64,000 nt of DNA from Guyanagaster necrorhizus (taxonomy: Eukaryota > Basidiomycota > Agaricomycetes > Agaricales > Physalacriaceae): the NCBI RefSeq assembly GCF_019112545.1, contig NW_025064908.1, positions 125,838 to 189,837 on the forward strand, written 5' to 3'. Position numbers and translations under genes: made by a program. Each line of letters begins with the position of its first letter. Position 1 is the stretch's first letter. The notes under the pieces are model-generated. The model made no database searches and was not told the origin of the DNA. It saw nothing but the letters and a program-made list of their open reading frames with translations. Below, in pieces: positions 23,851-36,449 of the stretch.

Positions 23851-24260
23851 AGGATCTGAGTGTGCACAAGGTGAAAACAGATACAGCAGAGTGCTATCCA
23901 CTGACCACACTCACATCAACACACACATAAAACTCTTAGTTCATAGGAGGATTATAATGTGATAAAAGTAGTAATTAGCAAATATAGTTGTCTTTTTCAC
24001 TGAATCCACTGCATGCAAACAGCAATAGTATGCTTACAACAGGCCTTGGTCTCTCTAAGTCTCAAAGCTTTTTATTTTATCAAAACAAGAGGTGGCAACT
24101 GGTGTTGCTGGGCCTCAAGGCACAGAGTACTGCAACTCAATACAATATGTCAAAACACTCTCACAAAACTCTCAAAAGGTCCCAAGCATAGCTTGGGTCA
24201 ACTCAAAATCTCTAACACACACAATACATGACTCAAAGCTTAGCACTCTAAGCAGAAACT
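23850..24260. repeat. Unclassified repeat F, copy 1
   Basis: About 410 bp that match 48552..48965 in inverted orientation (shared ACAAGGTGAAAA, TTTTATCAAAACAAGAGG, ACTCAAAGCTTTG-like blocks). No coding potential is visible. It could be the end of an LTR or another repeat of unknown class. Confidence 0.6.
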
Positions 24261-25600
24261 AATCACAAACACATCCACAAGTGCCAAAGAGCTCAGATCT
24301 CTGTACACAAGCTTTCAAACCAATCATAGACCCACAGGATTCAAATCTATGTGATTCAGAGACACAAAACACAGTAAAACACCATCCAACAGACCAAAGA
24401 GTTTGAACCTCTGCCACCTGTAGCACTGCATGTCACAAATACCTCAAAAACTCAAGATGATGCCCTTCAGCCACCACTCTCTTATTCTCAGATTAGAGTA
24501 CAATCCAAAACCTCTTATTGAATCAGACTCAAGTCCCTTATAAGCTTTTGTGCCTCACTTAGTTCTCAAATCTCTCTCAATGATATCAACAATTAGTCTA
24601 CTCTCTCATTCAAAGTTACAAACACAAACCCAAAGCTAAGATGCAAGGCTTTTTGTGTCCAATACACTGCAACTGAGAGGGTTGGAAACTTTCTTTTCTA
24701 CTTATACAATGCAGTCTTTAAATACTCTACTGTGATACTTACTAATATAATCCTACTATGGTATCTTCAAAGCATGGGGCTCCATGCTGGATTCTATGGG
24801 CATTATTCACATATATATCAGAGTTGCTGTGCTTATTCTCTTCTGGGCCAGGACTGTGTCTGCTGTTTTCTCACTAGCTGACATTGGCTAGCTGGCCTAG
24901 CCAGGTCTGCTCACTTTCTTATTTCTCTAGTGACACATCTCTGACAGCAGTAAACTGTTCTAGACCTCTGGGGTTATCTCTCATGTCTGGTGTCAGCCAC
25001 AATAGTTATGTTCTCTTTTCCAGTGTCTCGACATTCCATCTGGCTCACAAAATGTGCCACTCAGTATGATGTAGGGTTCCTCACTATGTTATGCATGCTA
25101 AGGCATCATAGGTATACATGCAAGTCTCTGAGCAGTATATATGCTATTCATCTCTGAGGATAGTATTTCTCTATCTATTCCTTTGTTGCTATCATTTTAT
25201 TTCTCTGTTCAACATCCAGTTATTCAGATACCTTTCTTTGGGTCTCAGTTCTCTGTTCTAAAGCATGTTCTATCAGTGCATCAATGGCTGTGCATCCTTG
25301 ATCAATGTGATCAGAATGCCAATCATATTTTGATTGTATTCTTTTTATTTTTAACATGTTCCCCTTGTAATGGTATTGGTGTGTTTAGGGTCAAGTGCTG
25401 TGACCTCACATGCAGTCTAACCCTTCTGGTATTAGTCTGCTACTAGGCCATGTAGTGTGCTCATTGTTACTTCAGTTTAGCCTTATAATGGCTAGGTTTC
25501 TGTGCACTCTTATCCTATTCTCAGTTATATGCTTACTGGACTGGAATGCAGTCCATGTATTCTCAATTTTTGCAATTTTACATGCCTGAACATGGAGAGA
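24261..25600. other. AT-rich, CpG-free decayed DNA
   Basis: No gene or recognisable transposon domain seen. Short ORFs (for example 24884..25069 and 25141..25446) have no family features. CG dinucleotides are nearly absent, as in neighbouring old insertions. Confidence 0.5.
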
Positions 25601-27044
25601 GTGTGTTAACATGCAGCTTCAGTCTAATAATTAGCCTAAATCTTTCCCTTTCTTCATGCACAATAGTGTGGAGCAAACTAAATATCATCCATCAACTCTG
25701 AATCACCAAAATTTGACCATAAGTTCTTTGAACTCCTCACTTCCATCATTGGAACACTGTTAGGCTTGCTGGTAATCATCCAGCTTTGCCAAAGATGACA
25801 ATCTATCACTGCTTGGGCAGTCAGACACTACTAAGAGTTCCAGAATATCTGATGAATCCTCTGAAATATCACATCTGACCTCTCTCTCCATGACATCCCA
25901 GTCACTCCCTGTGTCTTCTACCAGCCTATGACAGGATCCATACTCTAAGCCAAGTCTAGGAGAATGAATTTGTAGGACACTCCACAAAAAGAAAGACACC
26001 AATACCCTCTCCAATCTCTTCAAACTAATAGCAGAAACAGTAACCCTCATCTCACAGAGTTCAGAAACCTGTGGATCCCACTGCTGGTCTCTGACCATGA
26101 GGATGAAGACCTCTCCAATAACTTCTTTGATGATATGCCCTCTAACACTTCTATCTCCATAGAACCTGACATTGGAAACCATGCATGAGACTCTCTTAAT
26201 GCTACTAGGATGACTTTAGGACCCCAATCCATTTTGCCTGCACACTCCACCCACAACTCTCTCTATGCAACTCTGGAGTCTCATCCACCATCAACTGAGT
26301 ACACCAACTCCTACCCAGGGTCTGAAGGCCCAGGAGAGTGGTGGGAACCAACTATCTAAGACATTATTGACCACCATTTAAGAGATTTCACTGAGGAAGA
26401 GCTCAGAGCAGTCAGTGGAGAGGTCCTCCAGGACCTTCACTGGGCAGAAGAAGAACAAGCACAAAGAGAAGCCCTCTATTATGATGAGCTATATGATGCA
26501 CAGTATCATTAACAACAGTGAGAGCTTAAAGCCACCAAGTGGAGCACTTCCAGCTCCTGCACTCCTGACCTATGAACAGACCATATGCACTCTCCATTCA
26601 GAGAGCCCAGTACTGAAACCAATCTCTGGACAGGATCTGCCAGCTCTGTCATCCCCAGTGAAGCCACAAGAAGGGGCAATAATCCCTCTCTCCAAGCCAT
26701 TAGCAACATCAGCACAGATACCATCCCCTCACATGCCAACTCTGTTCTCAATGTCTATAGGCTTTGAGTTTCCCTCAATGCTCACATCCCTGACTATGGG
26801 CTCTGGCAATTTCTGGGAGGAAGAGTCACAGCTCTCTTCTTTAATCTCTGGTTCTATACCAACTTCCATCTCTATAGCTGAGACTTGGAGGCAGCAAGAA
26901 CACATAGTGGCCATTGATATGACCCTGACCTCAGAGCCACCCTCCAGCTTCTTCCTCCAGCCAATATCACCAGATCCAGTAACTAGAACAGTGATCAGCT
27001 CTCCAGCAATGATCAGACTCCTGGCACTGCCCACTTATGATCTG
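25601..27044 (+). mobile_element. Element G: degenerate 5' gag/ORF1 region of a chromovirus
   Basis: Near 25620..25690 the sequence resembles the LTR end, primer site and leader of element K. Next comes the ORF1 N-terminus (KFFELLTSIIGTLLGLLVII) near 25716, with stops. Later parts of ORF1 are visible at 26585..26767 (SPFREPSTETNLWTGSAS). The overlapping shadow frame at 26415..27095 stays open by chance or by constraint. The element ends abruptly at about 27044 against element H, so capsid and pol are missing. The LTR itself is not clearly recognisable. Confidence 0.65.
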
Positions 27045-28640
27045 GTGAGTCATATAAAGGGAATAATGATATCACTATATTTGTGTATGAAGTGACAGTA
27101 GAAGTTGGCAAAGCCAGAAAAAGATTGGATGTCCTTGACTTTTCATGACACTGGCAAGTCAACAATGGCCTTGACTTTTTCTTCAAACATGCAAAGTCCT
27201 TCAGGTGATAGATTGTAGCCTAGGTATTTCACAGAATCCCAGTTGAATTTGCATTTGAAGCCTTTGCAGTAGAGTCCATTAGCTCTAAGTCTGCATAGGA
27301 CCTCATAAACATGTTTCTGGTGATCTTCTAGATTGTCAGAATATATGAGGATGCTATCAAGGTAGACTACTACTGATATATTGAGCATGTCAGAGAATAT
27401 ATCATTCACAAATCATTGGAATGCTGCTGAAGCATTTGTGAGGCCAAAAGGCATGACATGCTATTCAAAGGAACCATAACAGGTCCAAAAGGCTGTTTTC
27501 CATTTGTTCTCTTTAGCTATGTGGACAAGATGATAGGTATGTCAAAGATTGAGCTTGGTGTAGATGTGCACAGAGCAGGTGGAGTTGAGGAGATCAGAAA
27601 TGATGGGAAGAGGGTAACAATCCTTCTTGGAGATTTTGTTTAGGCCATGATAGTCAACACAGAGTTGGAGCTCACTGGTTTTCTTCTTGAAAAATAGGAT
27701 CAGAGCCTCATGTAAAGAGCAGGACAGAGTAATGAACCCATTGCACAGATTATCATTAATAAACTCTCATAGGGCCTTGAGTTCAGATTCTGAGAGAGAA
27801 TAAATGGGTCTAAGTAGTAGAGATGTTCCTTTCTTGAGGTTGATTTTGAGGTCATACAGCCTGTGTTCAGGTAGCTTTTTAGAGAGAGTATCACTGAAGA
27901 TGTCTGCAAAATCATAGTACTCTACTGGCACTGATGAAAGACCTGCTGGTTCTGTGGATATGGCTTTGGCTCCAATATTAAGCAAGGAAGGCTGCAGTGT
28001 GAACTGCTGAGTGCCTTCTTCTGCACTGGCTCAGACAAATGCAGCAGTGGATATGATGGAGATCTTTGGATGTGCCTTCATAGTAAAGGATTCTGAGAGA
28101 GGATAGGAATAGATGGATTCATATAGAAATGGAGCCTGCTAGCTACCTGAAGTAGATTTGGAATGGAGTGAAGCTCCAGAAGTTGGATTGATGGAGTCTG
28201 ATGAGCATGGAAGTCCCAGAATTGAGCTAGAGGGCTTAGAGAGGGGTGTACTGTTGTCCTGTGGGCATGAAAGTCCCAGAGATGCAGTGGAGGCCATAGA
28301 ATTGATTGGAGTGGGATCCTGGTTGCTTGAATGGAAAGTGATATTGTTCTCAGCCCAGTCAATCAGTGGATTGTAGCAGGAGAGCCAGTTGTATCCTAGG
28401 ACAAGATTGTAAGATGAATCCAGACAAGTGACATAGAAGTCAATGGGAAAAGTGTCTCCAGAAGGAAAACAGATAGAAATGATTGCAGTTTGAGATATGT
28501 GGCTTCTGACAGAGCCATTGAATAATCAGTTTCATGCTAGAGATAGTTTTAATAGGAATATCATTGGCAGCTACATACTTAGTGTCAACAAAGCAGTGGC
28601 TAGAACCAGAATCAATAAGTGACCCTTGGCAGAGGCTGCT
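27045..28640 (-). pseudogene. pol: Element H pol fragment (protease and RT)
   Basis: The protease keeps LIDSGSSHCFVDTKY near 28600, with the Asp-Ser-Gly motif. RT pieces lie at 27767..27985 and 27143..27409 (ILIYSDNLEDHQKHVYEVL, CKFNWDSVKYLGYNLSPEG). The catalytic box has become YLDS instead of YLDD. The fragment ends after the equivalent of FANFYRRFIHNYSDI. RNase H and integrase are absent. The style is that of the common basidiomycete Gypsy lineage rather than of the A-D family. Confidence 0.82.
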
Positions 28641-30027
28641 GCCTTCTGCTTGTTGCAATCCTCAGTCTTGTGTTTGGCTCTACAGAACATGCAAAGGTTG
28701 TTCTGGCACTGGCAGTCTTTTTCTTTCTGAGTAAGATGATCATCTTTGCCTAGCTTGCTGGCATAGGGCTTAGAGATGGTAGATTCCAGTGTGAAGCTGG
28801 AGTCCAAGGAAGAAGAGTTGGACCTCTTAGATGTGGGGTTAGAGGATTAGTTGGAGGCCTTATTGTCTCAGTTTTCATGGACAATTTCAGTCTTCTGGGT
28901 CTAGTAGTGAGTATCAAGTTCTTAGGCAAGGAAGCACATGTCATGAAGATTGTTTGGCTCCCCATGGTGGGCCCTGTCATCCTTGATGTGGGTACAGAGG
29001 CCACAGTAAAAGGCATAGCAGAGGAGGTTATCTCTATACCCAATTTGTGAGGCATACTGATTGAATTGAACCATATACTTCATGATCCGGTCTCCATCAT
29101 GCATCTGAAGGTGTTCTAATGCATCTTCAGCATTTCTGATGGTATTGAAGGGGCTGAAGTTACTATGATGCTCATCTAAGAAAGCCACATAGGAGAATTG
29201 TCAGGCTGGCAGATTCTGCAGATTAGGGTTAAGAAGGTCTAGTTCAAACTGGTTAAGCATGGTGCAGGCCAGGAAGAAAATGATATAGTTGATCTTGCTA
29301 GCATCCATTGTGAATGCAGTAGGTCTGTGTTGAAGTTCAACTGAAGAGAGACTATGAAGGCCTTCAGTTTGCAAGAATCAGAGCTATTAAAAGGTTCTGG
29401 TTCTTTGACTTTAGTTTGAATGGTGGCTGGCTTAGAGTTATTAAGAGAAGCAGAGACTCCTCATAACAAGTTCATGAATTCTAAGAACATATTCTGCTGG
29501 TTTGGATTGCTGCTGCCTGTGGGACTGTCAGAGCCATCCAGGCTATTGGGACCACCTAAACTACCTGGACCATCTGGACCTCCTGAAAAAGGATTTAGTG
29601 GGTTACCACCTGGTTCTCATTGGATGGGGGTATGAGTAGGGGTGTCTTCACCTCTGCCCTCTGTGTCTGGGCTGTCTGAATTCTTATGCATGTTGCCCAA
29701 GGATAAGGGGTCTATTAGGGGGTCAGTTCAGACACCATACATCAGGCTGACCCATTGGGCTGCATTGGTTAGCATGCTGATGGCATCAAAAGGGTTAGGG
29801 GAATCATCATAATTAGGTTGGCAGACAGTGAAGCTAGAGTGGGTGTAGGTTTCCCTATGGAAAGGTTGTTCTCCACTGGAGACTGATCTAAAAAGGTCTG
29901 GTTGTTCCTTCAAGACAGAAGCCAGGATGTCTTCCATGGAAAACATGTTGCAATGGGTAGGCTGGGTTTGTTTGGGATCAGCTTCTGTGGGCTGGATAAA
30001 TGTGGTGGATATGATAAAAATTTTCAA
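28560..30027 (-). pseudogene. gag: Element H gag fragment
   Basis: The likely start is near 30027. Internal pieces include the region at 28922..29188 (DGDRIMKYMVQFNQYASQ), typical of Retrotrans_gag capsids, and a CCHC-like knuckle near 28690 (CMFCRAKHKTEDC). The Pro/Gly-rich stretch near 29520..29600 encodes a linker. Stops separate the pieces. Confidence 0.75.
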
Positions 30028-30052
30028 CTCAGGGGTTTGAGTTTGAATATAC

Positions 30053-30544
30053 TGTTAGGAACATGCCAATCAATTGGGCTTGAGTGCATATGCAGAGACC
30101 ACTGAAGTGCATGGGCATCAACAAAGCTATTGGCAATGTCACCCTCAAGTCAGGGCCCAAGGATTTGGATGGACAGAACAGGGTTCTGTGGCAGTGAAAA
30201 AGAATATCCTTTGGAATGGAATCTGACAGACAAGATAGAGAGGAGCTGAAATGAGCATGAAGTGTAGATGGCTATCCAAGTTGATATTTAAACTGAGTAT
30301 TTACAATGCTCATATGTGGTTTATATACTATTGGTAGCTAATTCCAAGTCAGGATCCATTGGGTTCCAGTGTTAACTATTTGCTATCATATTTGAGGTCT
30401 AGATACTAGTGTGTGAAATACAAATGTGAAATAGTAATAGTGAAATAAAATTAGTTAATGAGAAATGGGCAGAGTCCAGTGGGACTTGTGTTTGAATTCA
30501 TAGTGAGTTGAGGTGATGTGGAGGCTGGTGGCATGCATGTAACA
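30053..30544 (-). repeat. 5' LTR of element H
   Basis: 492 bp bounded by TGTTA and TAACA. Its left boundary is next to the gag leader and its right boundary is next to capsid codons of element I. The right flank is GCATC; the matching 3' LTR is missing, so the target duplication cannot be checked. Confidence 0.75.
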
Positions 30545-32040
30545 GCATCCTTGAAAGAGTGGGGCTTTCAAAGTAAATCAGATTTGCACTGGAGGACAGC
30601 AGCATTCTCTGGCAATGCTCCCATTGAGTTCAGTCATTGGTCAAAGGGCAGTCATTGCCATTTAACTGGTGGAGCAGAGAATGAATGAAGGGAATTATTA
30701 TCAGTGATGGGGCTTTCCCTCAGTCCTGCTTCTTTGCATATAATCATCTCATTTCATATGGTGAATCCTAGCTGTATTGCTTCAGGGTCATCTTTGATAG
30801 AGTCCTAGCCACTTCCTTTGGCTTTGTCAGATGGTAGTTGTCTGCCAGGAGTCAGCTTCTCTGGCCAGTTCAAGAGTTTTGGAATTCTGTGTTTCAGGGA
30901 GTCAGCCATAGGCAGCTGTAGGTGAGCCAAGTTGCCATGGTTCAGACTGACAGCATCAAGTATGTATATTGCAAGCTGGCAGTTCAGATGGATGGGGCCA
31001 TGTAAACAGCTCATTTCAGCATAACCAAAGGGGTTCATAGCATAGGTTCCACCTGGTACTTTGATTTGTATGGAGGAAGCTTGCTGAGTTGGTTTTCAGG
31101 GTGGATTTGGTTGTAGATCCTAATGGCATATTCTATCACTGCATACTGTAGAATGTCTGCTTTTTCAATGTCATCTAAAATTGCATACTCTCTCCCTAAT
31201 GGAATTCTTAGCCAATTGACATCCTGCCATAGAAACACCATCTCTTTCTGGTACAGCCTTAAATATTCCTTTTTTCTCTCCCACTGTACTTCTTCACACA
31301 AGGCTTCTTTGTCTGTATCTTCTTTGACATACTCCCAATCTCTCCATTTAAGAGAAATATCCTCTTTCTCATCTGCCTCATCTTCTTCATCCTTCTTGTC
31401 CTCACTGTCCTTGACAAGGGAGCTGTCACATGGACTATAGGTGGATGGAACTAAAGGTTTGATTGTTGCTGGGAAGCTGGTTGTCATTGTTATTGCTAAG
31501 GCTAGCATCATTAGAGTCAGTCCTAGCAGGAGGATGCTCATCATGCTGATTGGTTTCAATGTTCCTTCAAGCTCTGTGGCACACTCTTTGCTCCTCCAGT
31601 TCTCAGCAATACTGATGGAAGTTTTGATAGAACTGAGGATTGAGGAAGAGTGCTGCCACCCTTCCTGCAAGGAATCTCCAGAGTCTGTGGTTGGAAATAT
31701 GAACATTAAGAGGGACTCATAGTCCATAGGCATCAAGTACAGACTCAGAGTATGAGGGAATAGTATTGGTGTCTCCAATACTATCTGTTCAGAGCAAAGA
31801 CTCACACTGTTGTCATTGAAACTGGCAGTCATACTGATCTTCTTTATACTTGTGCTAGACCTGGGCTGCTGCAAACTCAGCAGCATTTCAGGCTTGTTCT
31901 TCTGCTTTTGCTCTAGCCCACTCTTCTCAGGTGGTAGCAGTATAGTAATTGTTGCTTCTTCTGTTGGAGGTTCTTGTGGTCTCTCATCCACAATGCTAAC
32001 TAGTCAGCATTCTCTTCATCTCATTGCTCTTTAAATCTAT
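30545..32040 (-). pseudogene. gag: Element I: gag and ORF1 remnant
   Basis: Minus strand. 31035..31991 is an open frame of 318 codons whose second half is the gag N-terminal part (VDTDKEAL-like charged helix, VMFLWQDVNW-like block, ILQYAVIEYAIRIYNQIHPE). Upstream, the ORF1 frame shows LWRFLAGRVAALFLNPQFYQNF near 31640..31690. Capsid codons near 30545..30700 match those of C (LHSFSAPP, GALPENAAVLQC). H is inserted there. The element's left continuation and LTR are not adjacent. Confidence 0.75.
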
Positions 32041-32358
32041 CTGCTCTCTGTCACTTATCTACATATCCATTCTGAACTTTAAACACTATATCTCTAGGCA
32101 TTAAATTTTCAATCCTTCAGCTGGAAGGTGTACAAGTAACAATTTCTCTGTACTTACTTTGTAATGTAAGCCACTGATATTCATCATACACATTCACTTA
32201 AAAACAGTTGCAGACATGTGAAATTCTCTCCAATTCAGAGTCTCTGATAAGAGAAATGATGTATTTCCAGGAGGTCTCATCTGTGCACATCAAGCCAGCT
32301 GCCTGTGGTGTCATAAGTCTCACTCTGAGACAATAAGGCATGCCACAAAGTCTGTGTA
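32041..32358. other. Unassigned DNA left of solo LTR
   Basis: No transposon domain seen. A minus-strand ORF at 32198..32392 has no recognised features. It was probably contiguous with 32798 onward before the LTR insertion. Confidence 0.4.
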
Positions 32359-32797
32359 TGTTAGATCTAACTAGCATATGACCTGAACACATGGTAAACT
32401 AGCACTGTATTGTGTTTACACAGTCATGCTAGAGTCCACTCATTGTGTTCTAATAGGTGAAGTGCTATCAAGGCCAAAGACAAGCAAGGCTCAAGAAAAG
32501 ATAGTATGAGATAAACTTATAGCTCAAAGCTGGGTTACTACAGCAAGAGCTATACTACTTATATACCATTTGACTTTTAATAAATATAGCTACTATGTAT
32601 TGTGCTGTTCTGCACTACAATACCAATCCTGCCTGGTTGTTGGGGATAAAACAGTGGAGCATTGTCTGTGAGTGAGCAATGACACTCTATCTATTGTGAT
32701 TATATAATCATTCTATGCTCTCTAAAGAGGCACTCAAGATAAGATAGATGCTCTGATAAGATAAGAAAAAAGAAAGAATATAGGAAAAATTGTAACA
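32359..32797 (-). repeat. Solo LTR (minus orientation)
   Basis: 439 bp, complement of TGTTACAATTTT at the right end and TAACA at the left. Flanks are GTGTA (32354..32358) and GTATA (32798..32802), a 5-bp target duplication with one transition. No internal sequence is attached. Confidence 0.8.
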
Positions 32798-33567
32798 GTA
32801 TACATCACATTATTGTCTCTCTCAGCCATACCAAACTGCATTTGCACAGCACCTTTTGTCAACTAGATCAATGTGCACTACAGCAGTGGTGTTTGATGCA
32901 TCATTGAATAACTGCCAAATCTTGATGAACCCAACAGATATATCTACGATGGCAGCAACCTCATCCATAAAAGATGTGGCCCTCAAGGTAGTGACAAGAG
33001 TGAGGAAGAGCCAGTCAGTGATGGGTCTATTTTTGTTTAGGCTGAACACAGAGAGGTACCCTGTTTCATTTGTTTCACAGGATCAGATGGTTGTCCAGAG
33101 GTTAATGGCTCCACAGTCTTCAAAGGGTACTCCTGAATCTGAGAATGTAAGCAAAAGAATAGGCAGAGAAACATACTGTATACAGTGTAAGGCTCAACCT
33201 TGAAAGAGGTGATGAATATAGCTTGAGTGGATGCATCTCATCAGAGGTAATGGGTCAGATAGACACAATGTATATTTTAAAGCTGTGAGTGCACAGTGGC
33301 TGTCACAAGAGATGGATGCATTATATGAGATGCTGATACTGTTCACTAAATTGAAGTATCTATATGCACTGTCAGTTGCTGTATAAAGACTTTTCTGGTC
33401 ATGCTGCAGAATTGTGGGTAGTAAGACAAGAGAACAGCATGAGGTACAAGAGTACCTATATTCAGATTTATCTATGGATGCTCACTGGGTGTCATGATAT
33501 TTGCAGAAAGGGTCAGTGAGTAGGTCTTGTCATTGAACTCAGTGCATAAATCTCATGAGTAGAGAAG
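32798..33567. other. Unassigned DNA between two LTRs
   Basis: A minus-strand ORF at 32822..33049 (75 codons) has a hydrophobic centre, and reads like a gene relic. I do not recognise it. The rest has no visible signal. Confidence 0.4.
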
Positions 33568-34037
33568 TGTTAAGCCCAAATGACATGTGATCTAAACATG
33601 TAATAAACTGACACTGCCTCACACTTTGGCAATGATGTCAGAGTTCACTGATTGTGTTATGTGGCTTTGTATCACAAGGCCTTTGGATTGGCTCAAGATA
33701 AGATGGTGAAGAAATAAACTTTAGCTCAAAGCCGAGGATACTACAGCAAGAGCTATGCTACTTATATACTAGTCATCATCCATCTAAAGATATAACTATG
33801 TAATTGTGCATCCTGGCATTATAGAGTGTTTTGTCCAGTGTTGTTAAGCTATCTACAAAAGAGTATTGTCTGTTGTTGAGCAGTTACCATTGCATCAAAG
33901 GACAATGACCAACTGGATGTGTTGTGATGACTAAGCCCTGGTCCCACAGTCCTAAGTGTTGGCCTAGATATCCTGACTAAGCAAAGATAGGAGTTAATCT
34001 CTTGAATAAAAGATAAAAATGAGGAAAAATTGTAACA
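33568..34037 (-). repeat. 3' LTR of element J
   Basis: 470 bp, TGTTAAGCCC at the left to TTGTAACA at the right, followed directly by TTACCC and the pol 3' end of J on the minus strand. Confidence 0.88.
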
Positions 34038-36449
34038 TTACCCTTGCCTTAAGACCATCATTCCAATGGCTTAATTTAAAGATAAGTATGGTCATTCTGG
34101 AGCAGGTAATCTGCCTTTCTTCTCATAAGATTCATAAAGACATTGACTGTTAAATTGGTCAATGCCTCTGGTCATATTCATGTATTGCATCCTCAGTGTT
34201 CATGTGTCATTCATTAACCCATTGATTTGATTCTGGTCTGTAGCCTTTCCAACTAACCAGGTAGTTGACCATTGTTGTCATACTGCCACCCTTTATCTTG
34301 ATTTTCCATAATTTATAGTTTAATACTTAGTTGATTTTGTAGTGTTCTTCATCATTGATCAAGTCAGGCAGTGGCAGAGGTGGTCATTTCTGGTTAGAGA
34401 AAGCTGGTGTGATATAGGGTGTTAATAGTGTCTTGTTAAAGACATCATAAATTTTTCAGGTCGCTGAGAGTCATAATTTGTAGGTGAAGCTGCTCACTTT
34501 TGCTAATACAGGGAATGGGCCTGTTTGCTTGTCAGCAAGTTTACATTTCAGTCATGGAAGGTGGAGGTTTGTTGTATCCAGCCAAACTTTGTCATTGACT
34601 GAATATTCATGAGTGGTATTGTTATGATTTTTCTCTTTTCTTTCCTGGATTAACCCCTATTTATGCTTAGTCAGGGCACTAAACACAAGCACTTAAGACT
34701 GTGAGACAAGGCTTAGTCACCACAGACAGCCAAGTCAGTCATTGTCTTTCAATGCAACAGCATTGCCCAATGATGCTCAATTATCTTTTTATGTACAGTA
34801 ATGGTGCCTAAAGACAATAGGCACAAGAGACTCAGCAATGCACAATTAGCAGTAGTATATTTAGCACCAGACTTGTACAGTATTTAAAGAGGCTTGCTCT
34901 TGCTAGTAGTCTCCAGCTTCAAGCTAAAGTTTATTATCACACTATTCTCTCTCAAGCCAATCTAAAGGCCTTGATGCATATGACTACTAGTCACATCCAG
35001 TGAACTCTGACATTCCACTTAAAGTGTGAAGTGACATGAGTTTATCACATGATTGTAGTCACATGCAACTTGGGTCTAACAGGTATGGTGGTGCTTGTCA
35101 TACTGTTTCTTTATTGCAGTTGAAACCTTTTCAAGAGCTGTCTTTGTTTCAGTATAGATCTTCACTATGATTGTGGTGAAGTCTGTGGAGATGGGCATAG
35201 AGGTGCATGCATGTTTGGTTTAGATGATGTGAGGGTGTTACCCATAGTTGATGCAGAACAGTGTTTTGCCCTTAGCTGAATGGATCCTGTTGTTATGTTG
35301 GAAGGCTGTGAGAGCCAGCCATTCTACCCAGTCATCTTGGTGATAGTTAATAAAGAGGTGGAGGCATTTCTCCACCTCTTGATTTGCCCATTCCATCTGA
35401 TCATCTGTCTGCAGATAATAGACAGTTAATGCATTGTGCCTGGTATTGAAGAGTCAGTATAAGTCATCTAAGAATTTGGAGACAAATTGTGGTCCCCTGT
35501 CTGAGATGACTACTTGAGGCATGCTATATTTGGCATATACCTCATCTCATAGGATTTTTGCCCATCCTTCTGAAGTTAATTCAGTAGAGCATGCAACTGG
35601 AATGATTGCTTTGGAGAAGCAATCAACTATGATGAGAATTGCATCATAGTCATTGCAGTCTGGCAATCCAGTGATCATATTCACCAAAATATGAGTCCAT
35701 GGTGATGATGGGACCTTATTCAGGTGGAGTGGGGCTGCTTGCAGCTGGATTGAAGACTTGCCCCATTGGCAGGTCTTGCATGACTTGACATACTGTTCTA
35801 TGTCTTAGCTCATCTTGGGCCATCAGTACTCCCATAGTATCAGCTCCTTGGTCTTGGCAATACCTGGGTGTCCAGCAGTCATATGGTCATGATATGTGGC
35901 AATGATTTTGCCACAGAGAGCTTGATCCCTGGAAATATAGATCCACCTATTATAGCAGATCATCCCTTCCTCCTTTTTCATCCCTCATTCATGATTGAGT
36001 AATAGAGCAACCTGCTGGTCCTATTTGCAGGTGTCTTACATGGTGCTCTTAATGCACTCATGGATTTCCTCTTCTGTCAGCATGATCATTGTCTGGAAGT
36101 GTTCCAGTTTCAGAATCATGACCTTCTCATTGTCATCTCCTCCTCAGTTATGGTCTGCCCTCCTGCTAAGCAGATCCACCTTCTTGTTGGCTGCATCAGC
36201 CTTGTGGTGCAGCATATAGTCATACTTAGATAATTTCATGACCCATCAGGCTTGCCAGCAGTTTAGCTTTTGAGGCACTTGGATGTATTGCAGGTTTTGG
36301 TGATAGGTCCAGATTTTGAAGGTCTGAACCAATCTGATTAGGTAATGCCACCATTCGGCTAGGGCAAGCATTATAGCAAGCAATTCTTTGTCATATATTT
36401 TATAGTTGCATTTCATGATAGTCAATGCTTTAGAGAGGAAAGCAACCAG
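34038..36449 (-). mobile_element. pol: Element J: pol 3' half, split by a solo LTR
   Basis: Minus-strand remnants of chromodomain and integrase C-terminus (34150..34619), integrase core and zinc finger (35082..36000), and RNase H (36050..36449). A solo LTR at 34620..35081 interrupts integrase. The fragment ends at 36449 where the 5' LTR of K begins. RT, protease and gag are gone. Stops are dense and CpG is almost absent. Confidence 0.83.
34620..35081 (+). repeat. Solo LTR inside element J
   Basis: 462 bp, TGTTATGATTT to GGGTCTAACA, flanked by a perfect duplication GGTAT (34615..34619 and 35082..35086). It is left over from LTR-LTR recombination. Confidence 0.93.

Larger units (their letters stand above)
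27045..30544 (-). mobile_element. Element H: truncated Ty3/Gypsy of a second lineage
   Basis: Minus-strand element with its own 5' LTR (30053..30544), gag, protease and the RT fingers/palm, cut off in RT at 27045. Its proteins differ strongly from the A-D family. It is inserted in the capsid gene of element I, which resumes at 30545. Confidence 0.85.

Noticed and set aside
24001..25600. Search for CRISPR-like or tandem arrays in the AT-rich stretch.
   Set aside because: No regularly spaced repeats seen; a fungal origin also makes CRISPR implausible.
26415..27095. Open frame of 226 codons in element G.
   Set aside because: It lies in the shadow frame of ORF1; recognisable ORF1 residues are in another frame there.
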